Part shown: positions 55,603 to 64,000 of the stretch, one piece after another | Numbering within the stretch: position 1 is the first letter of the stretch | Layout: each line of letters starts with the position of its first letter | Assembly: GCA_963555705.1 (NCBI GenBank) | Contig: OY743183.1 | Span: forward strand, 29,423,932 to 29,487,931 | Source: Ligustrum vulgare | Taxonomy: Eukaryota; Streptophyta; Magnoliopsida; Lamiales; Oleaceae | DNA length: 64,000 bases | Direction: 5' to 3' | Notes under the pieces: generated by a model | What the model was told of the DNA's origin: nothing | Seen by the model: the letters and a program-made list of their open reading frames with translations, nothing else | Databases searched by the model: none | Position numbers and translations under genes: made by a program

Positions 55603-57410
55603 GAACCATTGTTCGTCCTCGAATAATGATAGAAAAGAACTAAAGCACGACTTGAATGAACATGTTAGACTTTTAAATCTGGAAAGTCAAGGTCACAACC
55701 CACTTCTTTTTAGCACGAAATCAAATTGCATAATCGGAGTGTGTTAGTGTGTGTAAGAGATGCATCACCCAATATTCTCCGAACAAAAAATGAAAATTGA
55801 TACCCCAATGTGGATTATATCCTTTCACCTCTCGTGAGTTCTCTCTGAATTTATCAATTCCCCATAAAAATGTAAGTTTTGACTAATTCAAGTAAATGCC
55901 AACAGATTAGTGCGGTTTATCACATGGTAAAAATTTAGTCAATACACAGTTTCAGATCAAAAGGGCACAAAATATAGACCAAGCAATTCAAACCACTCAT
56001 AAGTACATGTAATGGGAGCCAACACTCTCACCGGATATCTCTCTTCGCACAAAGTGTAATTAAAGCTGAGAATTTTACGCTCAACTCACTGCATGAAAAA
56101 CTTGTTACCACAGATTGCTCAAATGTCAAAACCGGAGCCAACAATAACACAAGTGCAAAGCAAAGGTCTTTGTTGGGTTGTAGCGGGGCTTCGGGTCAGG
56201 TGGGATAAAAGGGAAACATTTAGGCTGAATCGAGAAGGAGTTTCACAAGCCGAATCGGTTCAATTATAACATTCCTTCTTTCTTCTTCAACATGAATTTA
56301 ATAATCTCCCTGCTATCCAACTGATTTAACACTAGACTTCTATTTTGTGCAGCTTGAGTGTTTATTTTCAATACTAGCAAATGTTCATGACCTCGTAATT
56401 TGAGAACTGGCCTGAACTTCTCTTTTTCTTTTGTTTCTCTCTTTTTTTTTTTTTAAACATATACTGCAATTTTTCTCTTTTGGTCAAATCACCCCACAAT
56501 CCCCAATGACACAAGATTGAATTTCCACTTTGAAACTTAATCCACCTCAAACTTCTCAACCAACACAAGCTTGCGAATCCGTTCTCTATAGGTTCAAGAA
56601 AAAGGATAACATGAAAGAATGGGTGTTCGTGGCTTGTAGTGTGGTATTAATATTCCAAAGAAAGGCTAAGGCTCAAAGGGTCTTCTATTGGTAAATGTAC
56701 AATGGTAGGCTTATTTAGAAGGCCAAATTTGGTTCATCCTAGTGCCTTTACTATATTTTGCACTCGAGCCAAGAAGCTACTACGGCATGTACACAAAAGC
56801 ATATCCAAGAACAAATCAACCATGCAGGACACACATTAAAAAAATAAGAGCTTTATATAAAGAGTAAAAGTAGCTCATAGGCTCAAAAGCTTACAAATTA
56901 TGGTTCATATGTGTGTCTCCCATCCAATTATGAGTTTTGGTCATTGCTCGGTCTTAGGGTCGAATTGAAAAATGCAAAAAATCTAGTGGCCAAAGGGGTG
57001 AATCTCTTTACTCGGGGTAGTTATCAGTCATATCAAATTTGGGTTTGAATCTACTAGGTTGCAGAGATATGGCATTTTGTCCCCATTTTCAAACCTATTC
57101 GGAAAGTATTGGAAAATTCATCTCTACGTGCTCAATTCATGTCCAATTATGCAATTTAGGAGTTGGTAGTTCAAAAATTATGATAAGTGGGGCTGCTTCC
57201 TATTAAACCGAAATGTGGGTCTAAACACAATTAAAGCTAACTAACAAAAAATTGAATGAAGATGAATAAAATAGGGATAACAAAAGATAATAGATAATCA
57301 TTCCCCCCACACTTGAATTCCACATTGTCCTCAATGTGGAGCGTGACAATACAAAACAAAAGAGGGGAATGTGAATGGAATCAAAGGAAGGGACATTTTT
57401 TATTTATTTT
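55603..57410 (-). other. Athila 3' non-coding internal region
   Basis: No open frame with motifs. A second agtgtggggggaa word (minus strand, plus 57303-57315) follows tgaggacaatgtgg, as at the equivalent place of the other Athila copy. A poly(T) run lies at 56440-56453. Confidence 0.5.
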
Positions 57411-57420
57411 TTAAATAATT

Positions 57421-57930
57421 ACGACCGTGAAGATATTAATTACGGCCGTAAGTAACAATCTGAAAATTTTTTGAAAGTATCAACTACGGCCGTTAACAAT
57501 ATAGTTACGGCCGTAATTAGGCCTCTGGATAAATTCGATGGAGGAGAGTTACGGCCGTAAAGTTTTAACTTACGGCCGTAACAAGGCCACTGATTTTTTA
57601 TAGAGCCCAAATTCGTGCCCTAGCTTAGCCAAAAAAAAATACCAAAGATAGAGTTTAAGTTGAATTAGGAAACAATTTTCCTTTTTTTCGGGCTTAAGTT
57701 ACGGCCGTAATATAAGGAGTTACGGCCGTAACTCACTTTCTGTTTCTTTTCTACGCAATTGATTCACTTTTTACGGCCGTGACTTTGCATTCAATACGGC
57801 CGTGACCAACAACTTGTTACGGCCGTGAGAAACTTCCAATACGGCCGTAACTTGGTTTCTGCAGATTTTCGTGATTTTTGTTCAATCAACTACTTACGGC
57901 CGTGACTTTCATGTTGCGGCCGTGACTTAT
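57421..57930. repeat. Cluster of TTACGGCCGTAA palindromes, second
   Basis: Six sites (57421-57582) lie in sequence with no counterpart in the left LTR, and eight more (57699-57926) in the copied LTR segment. Several are perfect palindromes. Confidence 0.8.
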
Positions 57931-58115
57931 TTACATGCCAGGTCCTCGAACTTCCTTTTTACGTGCTTTTTGGTCCTTTTTCCTTCTTTTCTTGTCATTT
58001 GCGATCCTACACAATATAAAACATAAAATGCATTAAGCAATACTTAATTAGGATCAAACTAACAGTAATTCGAGGCAACAAGTAAAGAAATAAAGTGCTA
58101 GTAAAGCACTTATCA
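57597..58115 (-). mobile_element. Partial 5' LTR (U3 part) of the minus-strand Athila-like element
   Basis: It matches 55074-55587 from atagagcccaaattcgtgcc to aagcacttatca. The rest of the LTR, primer site and gag are missing on its left. Confidence 0.8.
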
Positions 58116-58674
58116 AATCCACCTATAACTTTTATTGAATCCTCAATAAAAACTGTTTATATCAAAATCAAGTCTCAAGTCTGAATTACAATGAATGGAA
58201 AGGAATATAAATAAGTAAAATAACCTAACCGCTAATTGACTCAAAATAGAATTCTAATTAGACTAAAATTCTAAAATGGGCAAACAAATAATTAAAAACA
58301 AAATTTAACCTAAAAATACGCAAAAACCCTAATTTTCGTCTACATAATTGACTTGCTGTTTTGAGGCCCCAAATGATGGAATTTGGCCATAAAATCAGTC
58401 GGCTCAAGGGCTTTAACCCATGAGTTTTGCTTAGTGACCTATTTCTACTCGAAAAACACATATTATGCATCTAATTCCGACATGGTTGATTGGATTTCAC
58501 TTTTATTTGGCTTGCATATTTAACTTTTTCCGTCAAGCCTGCTATGACTCCGATTGTCGAGGGTCCGAAACACATCATATCCTCCTTCTTTAGGATGATT
58601 CGTCCCGAATCATAGCTTTGTTCCTGTTGTTTCACTTCACCTCCTGGATCAAACGGAAAATTATTGCTTCCATG
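58116..58674 (-). other. Probable decayed gypsy 3' sequence
   Basis: A minus-strand trace near 58640-58580 reads FDPGGEVKQQEQSYDSGR, similar in style to the ends of plant gypsy polyproteins, but it could be chance. Nothing else is recognisable. Confidence 0.3.
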
Positions 58675-59127
58675 CTAGAGGAATGACCAATAGTATCCTG
58701 TAACTTGGGTTACATGAATGGATTGAAGTAGAAATTCCTGTGGGCATTGGTGGTGTTGCGCAAATTTCCAAGCACATTTATCCTGCAAGACAAAATTAAA
58801 TAAAGCGGGGAGGGAAATGTTAGGTTCATGAGGTACAAGGTATGGATCCTTGTATCCATGATTAATCACCATCTCCAATTCTTCTTTAAGAACCACGAGG
58901 CCTTCCTCTTCACCTCGTTCTTCCTTTGCATCTTCAACAACCTTTTCAAAAATTTTACTTTCAAATTCAACCACATCTTCTACCTCCAGTTTCACAATTT
59001 CTTGTTTAACCACCACTTCTAATTCTTCATTCTCATCTTCAACAATTGCATTCTCAATCACTTTCTCGCTACCCAACTCTTTTTCCTCATCAAATTTTGG
59101 AATTTGTTTATTTGTTTCTAATTTCAA
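58675..59127 (-). CDS. Acidic ORF, probably a retroelement polyprotein fragment
   Basis: A 150-codon open frame on the minus strand. Residues 1-85 are Glu/Lys/Val-rich (EEKELGSEKVIEN, DENEELEVVVKQEIVKLEVE) and look like a charged linker; residues 90-150 look folded (INHGYKDPYLVPHEPNISLP, LFNFVLQDKCAWKFAQHH, SIHVTQVTGYYWSFL). I do not recognise a catalytic domain. Its setting, next to an Athila-like LTR and a gypsy-like tail, suggests a retroelement spacer or additional ORF. The ATG at 59127-59125 is simply the first in the open frame, which may extend further upstream. Confidence 0.4.
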   Translation of the reverse strand: MKLETNKQIPKFDEEKELGSEKVIENAIVEDENEELEVVVKQEIVKLEVEDVVEFESKIFEKVVEDAKEERGEEEGLVVLKEELEMVINHGYKDPYLVPHEPNISLPALFNFVLQDKCAWKFAQHHQCPQEFLLQSIHVTQVTGYYWSFL

Positions 59128-60118
59128 CTCTTCCTCCTTCTTATCAATATCCTTATCCCCACGATGCCTCCTATTACACCACTTTTCACTCTCCTTCCTT
59201 ACCCTTCGTGAATCTTCTAGTGCTTCCTCTAATGTCTACCCATATAGTACGCATGTTTTCTCTTTCTTAAGGAATTGGTATATGTGCATACTCTTATGGA
59301 ATACATCATATGGGTACTAAAATTTTACCTGTGAGTAAGTTTGAAAACTGTTTAGGTCTTTTGAACAATTACAAATGATAAGTCTACAATTTTGATTGTT
59401 TTACATTTGTAAGCTTGTGCATTATTATTATTATTATTATTATTTTTTAAACAAATGCTTAAAACTTAAAAGGAAGAGCCAAATGTAATACGTGTATCAA
59501 TGTGACCGAGATTGTTGAAATTGTGATACAAGTTTATTAAAAGTTTTTTTCTTAAACACACCTTACTTATTGAAAAGGCGTGACTCTTGGCTTTCATTCT
59601 GAGAAGTTTGATTCATTTGGTGAATCTCAATCGTTGGATGAGAGTATATATTCTTGGGCTTGACTGTTTGGTTTCCAGTCTCTTCGATCGAGAACCCTAA
59701 TTTGATTTTCTCTCTCTCGCCTCTTCAACACTCTATGTTGATTTTGTCTTTGATCTTATTTTTCTTTGTGAAAATCTAAGTAAATCTTCGATTTACTGAG
59801 TTTGAGCAAGTAGTTGTAGTGAGGTGTTTGTGTATTGTTAATATGTTTGATCTTTGAGGGTTTGAGGGTTTTTGCTTAGGATTTTTGAGCGATCTGTTGT
59901 GATCCGACTTGCAATCTTTCATATAATTTGCTTTTTATGAATCTTACAATAAAATCGAAGCCGTAACCCACGTTTGTGGAGCTTCAACGAGAAGTAGCCC
60001 ATGGTTGGGTGGACTCGGGCCTTCAAGTATAAAAAATCTGGTGTTAAACTCTTATTTAGTGTTCTAAAGTTTTTGTTGCGTGTATTGCTTGGTTATTGCT
60101 AACCCTTGTTATTGTAAC
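59128..60118. other. Spacer, possibly containing a copia-like LTR fragment
   Basis: A (TTA)n run lies at 59424-59446. 59690-60118 resembles an LTR/leader (ctctctctcgcctcttcaac, then acccacgtttgtggagcttc, cgagaagtagcccatgg and a tgtaaca-like end), as found in some copia LTRs. No protein motif and no second copy was seen. Confidence 0.25.
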
Positions 60119-60380
60119 ACAATGCAATGGAATAAGATGGAGTAGACACACACTCCATGACCCAATCAATGTATCTTTGAAGTCAGAGTTTAATGTAATT
60201 ACCTTAAGCAATCTAGATAAATACTCCAGAATAAGTACAAAAAGGAATGGGATTAAGGGGTCACCTTACCGAAGCCCCTTCCATCTTTTAGAAAAAACCA
60301 AGCAAGTCTCCATTCAATGCAATGGAATAAGATGGGAGTAGAGACACACTGCATGACCCAATCAACGTATCTTTGGGGAA
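60119..60380 (-). pseudogene. LINE reverse-transcriptase relic
   Basis: On the minus strand the trace reads FDWVMQCVSTPILFHCIE (60375-60320), then GLR, a stop in place of Gln, GDPLIPFLFVLILEYLSRLL (about 60270-60205). The block GLRQGDPLSPxLFVLxxExLSRLL is characteristic of plant L1-type LINE RT. A ~62-bp segment (caatgcaatggaataagatgg to caatc.acgtatcttt) is present twice, at 60120-60181 and 60316-60377, so part of the domain was duplicated. No endonuclease, poly(A) tail or target duplication was found. Confidence 0.6.
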
Positions 60381-60680
60381 AACGATATCCCCCAAGAGCA
60401 TCCTTCAAGAAATTCTAGTTTACCGATTATATGTCTTAAGTCAATATACTTACCAATTTTTATAGTTATATATGCAGGGACGTAGCCAGAATTTCTATCT
60501 TGCAGGGCGAAAAATACGAGGGTGGAGGGGGTAGAAATTCTTTTTTTAACCAAGAGGATTGAAAACGATGATTTAGAGTACCAAAATAGGCAAGTTATAT
60601 TGATTACCCAAAACGACAAAATCAATTTGTCGATACAAAAACAATATGCACATCTCTTTTTTCTTTCTTTTTCTTCTCTA
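60381..60680. other. Spacer, no gene seen
   Basis: Short A+T-rich stretch; gcagggacgtagccagaattt at 60475 is a repeat-like word of unknown origin. Confidence 0.35.
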
Positions 60681-60967
60681 CAATGTCAAATCCTCTGTAC
60701 ACTGAATGTAGTATGACAAGAAAAAAAAACTGCGTGAAAAGAGTCAAATAAATAATTTAGTATGAACATTTCAAGATTCCATGTGAAAAAAATGTTTAGC
60801 CATTTTTGGTATAAACTACTAAAAGAAATATTTAGCATATTTTGTGCTTGATGCCTTCTTCAATTCCACTATGATACAAATGAGAGAAAAATCTTACAAT
60901 TTATAGTTTAAGAAGATCTAATAGAAGACTTAGTCAATCTCAATATTAAGAGACGTGTGAAAATTCA

Positions 60968-61072
60968 CGAGTACTAAATTGTACAAAAAAAATGGGAATA
61001 AACGTCAAGTTTTAGAAAAAACCGACGCGTATCAGATGCGTAAACCTCGGGTTTTACACGTCGGTTAAGTGG
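60968..61072 (+). mobile_element. CACTA end fragment, copy 1
   Basis: cacgagtac (one change from CACTAGTAC), then attgtacaaaaaaaatggg, accgacgcg and cgtcggttaag. It is a shortened version of 62838-63094. It directly truncates the 3' side of the LRR frame. Confidence 0.6.
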
Positions 61073-61892
61073 GCTATTAATTTCGAGACTAAGATATTTA
61101 AGTTTTTTGAGTTTACCCAAAGATGATGGGATCTTCCCTTGAAATTAAGTTAGTGCAATGTATTCCAGATTTCGAATCAGATAGAAAATATCCGGAATTG
61201 AACCTGAGAAGTTGTTACCTGATAACGCAATGCTTTGCAATTTCCTATGCTTGGTAAGAATGGATTGGAAGTTTCCTTGAAAATCATTACCGCTGAGGTC
61301 GAGATGCTTAAGCTTTTCCAAATTGGTGAATAATGAATCCAGAATTTCACCAATAAAAGAGCTAAATGCCAAATTAAGATACGTTAGGTTCAAGCAGGAA
61401 AGTATAAAATTTGGAAATTTCGAAGGGAATGAATTGCATAAAAAAATGAGGGATGTCAAGAAGGGAAAGGTCTGGAATTTAGACCATTCAGGAAATGTCA
61501 AATTACTTGATTCAATTTCCAAGTTCTGGAGCTTTTGAAGATTCCTACATTGATATGGAATCTGCCCACCGAGATTGCAATTAGTTAAACTAAGGTGGCA
61601 AAGCTCAGTCAACCTTCCCATCTCCGATGGAATGATGCCACTCAAACCAAGATTATGACTTAGATCCGAGAAAGTGAGTCTGGAAGGACAACCTATAGTA
61701 AATGGTATCAACCCACAGAAATTATTTTCTTGATATTGAGACTTCTCAAATTTTGAAATGAAGAAAAATTGAGTTAGAAAAAGTGTGCCGCAAAGGTCTG
61801 AACTTGATAAGTATATCTTAGAAATTGACCCCTTTGTGTTGCATACAATCCCTGGCCAACTACATAGATTTCTAGCATTTTTGAGGTCCCAT
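61073..61892 (-). pseudogene. LRR receptor-kinase-like gene, N-terminal LRR part, copy 1
   Basis: Minus strand, in order: DLKNARNLCSWPGIVCNTKG (the N-terminal cap with paired Cys, from 61885), a frameshifted stretch near 61830-61740 (LSSSDLCGTL), then LRRs in one open frame from 61711: DLSHNLGLSGIIPSEMGRL, LTNCNLGGQIPYQCRNLQKL, IESSNLTFPEWSKFQTF, FPNFILSCLNLTYLNL, FTNLEKLKHLDLSGNDFQG, LSGNNFSGSIPDIFYL. A stop at 61147-61145 is followed by FQGKIPSSLGKLKKLKYLSL up to 61078, where a CACTA end begins. The repeat xxLxxLxLSxNxFxGxIP is the plant extracellular LRR type found in receptor kinases of the MIK2-like group. Transmembrane and kinase parts are missing. Confidence 0.85.
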
Positions 61893-62315
61893 CACTAGTA
61901 CATGCAGACTTATTCGCGTCGGTTATAAAATACAATACGCGTTGGTTGTAGAGGCGATGTATATGGCGCAGATTAGGCGTCGGTAGTAAATATTACCACC
62001 GACGCCTGAAGCGTAACTTTAAGAACCGCCTAAAATCAACATTTTGCTCGTAAAAAACTGACACCCAAAGACGGTTTGCGAGCGAATTTGCGCGTTGGAT
62101 CTTGAAAAACCAATGTGCAAAATCAACTTTTGCACATTGGTTCTTCAAGAATCGATGCCCATTCATTACCGTTCAACCTTTCCCATCGGTTTTATTTATA
62201 CAACCGACATGTAAATATCAAATATATTTACAAAAAAGCCACCGACCTTTTGTACTCATCGATTTTACTAAAAACAGACGTGTATACCCTTTTTTTGAAA
62301 AGTTTTGTACTAGTC
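61893..62315 (+). mobile_element. CACTA-derived MITE in the LRR gene
   Basis: Ends cactagtac (61893) and gtactagtc (62307-62315) are inverted repeats with one mismatch. The interior is filled with gcgtcggtt/aaccgacgc repeats and ends with the same 90 bp, inverted, as the left end of the 23975 element. It carries no ORF of its own. Flanks cat and cgt could be a changed 3-bp target duplication. It sits between LFLDS-type codons of the gene 5' part (62316-62420) and DLKNA of the LRR cap. Confidence 0.75.
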
Positions 62316-62480
62316 CGTGAATCAAGAAAAACATGAGATGGTAAGTTGTTCTTCCACCTTGCAAGAACCTCTGCTTCCATTCTCTCAGATGGTGCAATGT
62401 TCACTGCAAATGAAAGTGAACTGAAAGGAAAATGTGAAGGAAAATAAAAGTTTTGTTAAATGTCTCGTTGCTTTTTTCTT
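62316..62480 (-). pseudogene. LRR receptor-kinase-like gene, 5' end of copy 1
   Basis: The minus strand reads NIAPSERMEAEVLARWKNNL then PSHVFLDSR (about 62403-62318), the usual start of the mature LRR receptor ectodomain (EAxxLxxWK). A hydrophobic stretch upstream (LLFSFTFSFQFTFIC in one frame) looks like a signal peptide, with a frame change between. The gene then runs into the MITE and resumes at 61892. Confidence 0.65.
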
Positions 62481-62837
62481 TCTTGCTTTTTTGGATCGGA
62501 AATATAATATAAGTTGAGAGCTCTCTCTTTTTTCTTTCTCGTTCTTCTCTACAATGTCAAATCCTTTGTATACTGAATGTAGTATGAAAAGACAAAAAAC
62601 CGCACGAAAATAGTCAAATAAATAATGTAGTATGAACATTTCAAGATTCCACGTGAAAAAAATGTTTAGCCATTTTTTGTATAAACCACTAAGAGAAATA
62701 TTTAGCCAATTTTTTGGTTGATGCCTTCTTCAATTCCACTGCGATACAAATGAGAGAAAAATATTGCATTTAATAGTTTAAGAAGATCTAATAGAAGACT
62801 ATGTCAATCTCAATTTTAAGAGACGTATGAAAATTCA

Positions 62838-63094
62838 ATAGTACAGAATTGTACAAAAAAAGTAATAAACGTCATTTTTTAGTAAAAATCGATGCGTATA
62901 AAAAGACGGTGGCATTTTTGTAAAAATATTCCAGAAATATGCATTGGTTGTAATGTTGAGATCGACGCGTAAAAAGGCACGGCTAAGAACACGCGTCGGT
63001 ACACACTAAACCGACGCATGAAACCCGAGGTTTACGCTTCGGTTCACCCTGAACCGATGCATAAACCCCGAGTTTTATACATCGGTTAAGTGGG
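62838..63094 (+). mobile_element. CACTA end fragment, copy 2
   Basis: caatagtacagaattgtac, then aaaatcgatgcgtataaaaagacggtggcat as at 23975, followed by four or more cgtcggt/accgacg motifs up to 63090. No opposing end is present, so it is a fragment. Confidence 0.65.
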
Positions 63095-63914
63095 CTATTC
63101 ATTTCGAGACTAGGATATTTAAGTTTCTTGAGTTTACACAAAGATGATGGGATGTTCCCTTGAAATGAAGTTAGCACAATGTATTCCAGATTTGGAATCA
63201 GATAAAAAATATCCTGAATTGAACCTGAGAAGTTGTTACCTGATAACGCAATGCTTTGCAATTTCCTATGCTTGGTAAGAATGGATTGGAAGTTTCCTTG
63301 AGAATCATTACCGCTGAGGTCGAGATGTTTAAGCTTTTCCAAATTGGTGAATAATGATTCTAGAATTTCACCAATAAAAGAGCTAAATGCCAAATTAAGA
63401 TACATTAGGTTCGAGCAGGAAAGTATAAAATTTGGAAATTTCGAAGGGAATGAATTGCGCGAAAAAATGAGGGATGTTAAGAAGGGAAAGGTCTGGAATT
63501 TAGACCATTCAGGAAATGTCAAATTACTTGATTCAATTTCCAAGTTCCGGAGCTTTTGAAGATTCCTAAATTGATATGGAATCTGCCCACTGAGATTGCA
63601 ATTAGTTAAACTAAGGTGCCGAAGCTCAGTCAATCTTCCCATCTCCGATGGAATGATGCCACTCAAACAAAGATTGTGGCTCATATCCTAGAAAGTGAGT
63701 GTGGAAAGACAACCTATAGTATTTGGTATCGACCCATAGAAATTATTTTCCCTGAGTTTGAGACTTCTCAAATTTTGAAATGAAGAAAAATTGAGTTGGT
63801 AAAAGTGTGCCGCTAAGGTCTTAAGTCGGTAAGTCTATCTTAGAAATCGACCCCTTTGTGTTGCAGACATTCCCTGTCCAACTACATAGATTTCTAGCAT
63901 TTTTGAGGTCCCAT
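63095..63914 (-). pseudogene. LRR receptor-kinase-like gene, N-terminal LRR part, copy 2
   Basis: This is the tandem duplicate of 61073-61892. The main frame from 63684 covers SHNLCLSGIIPSEMGRL, LTNCNLSGQIPYQFRNLQKL, IESSNLTFPEWSKFQTF, SCSNLMYLNL, LEKLKHLDLSGNDSQG, FSGSIQDIFYLIPNLEYI, FQGNIPSSLCKLKKLKY. In this copy the stop near 61145 is absent, and the frame reads past SLEMN into CACTA subterminal sequence until 62983 (SPLNRCIKLGVYASVQGEP), giving a chimeric 233-codon frame. The cap region (63890-63700) is frameshifted. Most copy 1/copy 2 changes are single substitutions. Confidence 0.85.
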
Positions 63915-64000
63915 CACTAGTACATGCAGACTCATTAGCGTCGGTTTTAGGGGCGATGTATATGGTGTAGACGCCTAAAGTTAGGCATTAGGCGTCGGTC
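63915..64000 (+). mobile_element. CACTA-derived MITE, copy 2, cut by the window edge
   Basis: cactagtacatgcagactcattagcgtcgg repeats the start of the MITE at 61893 and sits at the same gene position. It continues past the window end. Confidence 0.7.

Larger units (their letters stand above)
54190..58115 (-). mobile_element. Athila-like element, minus strand, internally deleted
   Basis: The left LTR (about 54190-55587) is complete or nearly so; the right LTR is represented only by its U3 part (57597-58115). Between are about 2 kb of typical Athila 3' non-coding sequence. gag and pol are absent and the internal sequence joins the middle of the right LTR at about 57596. Over the shared ~515 bp the LTR copies differ by about seven substitutions and a 5-bp indel, so the element is younger than the copia and chromovirus elements here (inference). 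Confidence 0.75.
60681..62315 (-). repeat. Tandem segmental duplication, copy 1
   Basis: It matches 62552 to the window end. The offset is 1871 bp at the left side and 2021-2022 bp within the LRR gene and MITE, because copy 2 has about 150 bp more CACTA subterminal sequence near 62920-63060. Each copy contains a flank, a CACTA end, an LRR gene piece and a MITE. Confidence 0.85.

Noticed and set aside
1..64000. CRISPR-like arrays among the tandem repeats
   Set aside because: The 47-, 49- and 52-bp arrays have no unique spacers of constant length, and no cas genes exist; the genome is a plant's.

Overview
This window looks like repeat-dense nuclear DNA of a flowering plant, probably a eudicot. 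The evidence is the strong A+T bias with long C-rich/G-poor tracts, plant-type GT-AG introns, tRNA-Met primer sites, and plant-specific repeat lineages: chromovirus, Tat and Athila Ty3/gypsy elements, Ty1/copia elements, CACTA and MULE DNA transposons, a LINE and a SINE candidate. I see no CRISPR array, rRNA, phage or bacterial operon, and no intact host gene. Nearly every coding trace belongs to a decayed transposable element. The clear non-TE gene is an LRR receptor-kinase-like fragment, itself broken by DNA transposons and duplicated.

Layout. 1-335: minus-strand open frame with a cysteine cluster, cut by the window edge. 1018-4734: end of a chromovirus pol and its 3.5 kb LTR. 5531-13307: a chromovirus deletion derivative (truncated 5' LTR, tRNA-Met primer site, an extra upstream ORF, broken gag, pol almost entirely gone, complete 3' LTR). 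13308-22626: a Tat-lineage element read on the minus strand (gag, PR, RT, RNase H, IN all broken), with tandem repeats in its 3' region and an additional ORF in antisense. 23975-26228: a CACTA element with a transposase-associated-domain relic and a GC-rich minisatellite. 27122-31392: a MULE/FAR1-type transposase gene split by a 2.65 kb solo chromovirus LTR that made the target duplication ACTTC. 32670-33115: a 47-bp tandem array. About 33883-33984: a tRNA-derived SINE candidate.

34918-42567: a complete but dead Ty1/copia element on the minus strand (two ~480 bp LTRs, target duplication TACAA, readable YVDD). 43735-53882: a second copia pol, split by an Athila element (44820-52883, target duplication GAAAC/GGAAC) that itself holds a chromovirus-like LTR fragment, giving three nesting levels. 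54190-58115: a deleted minus-strand Athila-like element whose LTR carries clusters of the palindrome TTACGGCCGTAA. 58675-59127: an acidic retroelement-type ORF. 60119-60380: a LINE reverse-transcriptase relic with an internal duplication. 60681-64000: two tandem ~2 kb copies of an LRR receptor-kinase-like 5' region, with a CACTA MITE at the same exon position in both.

The genes do not form a working pathway; the window records successive insertion, solo-LTR formation, internal deletion and stop-codon decay. The most informative items are the antisense ORF of the Tat element, the solo LTR that splits a readable transposase frame, a stem-loop shared by four divergent chromovirus LTRs, the TTACGGCCGTAA clusters, and the extra ORF upstream of chromovirus gag. 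Lineage names rest on motif recognition by eye; no database search was run.
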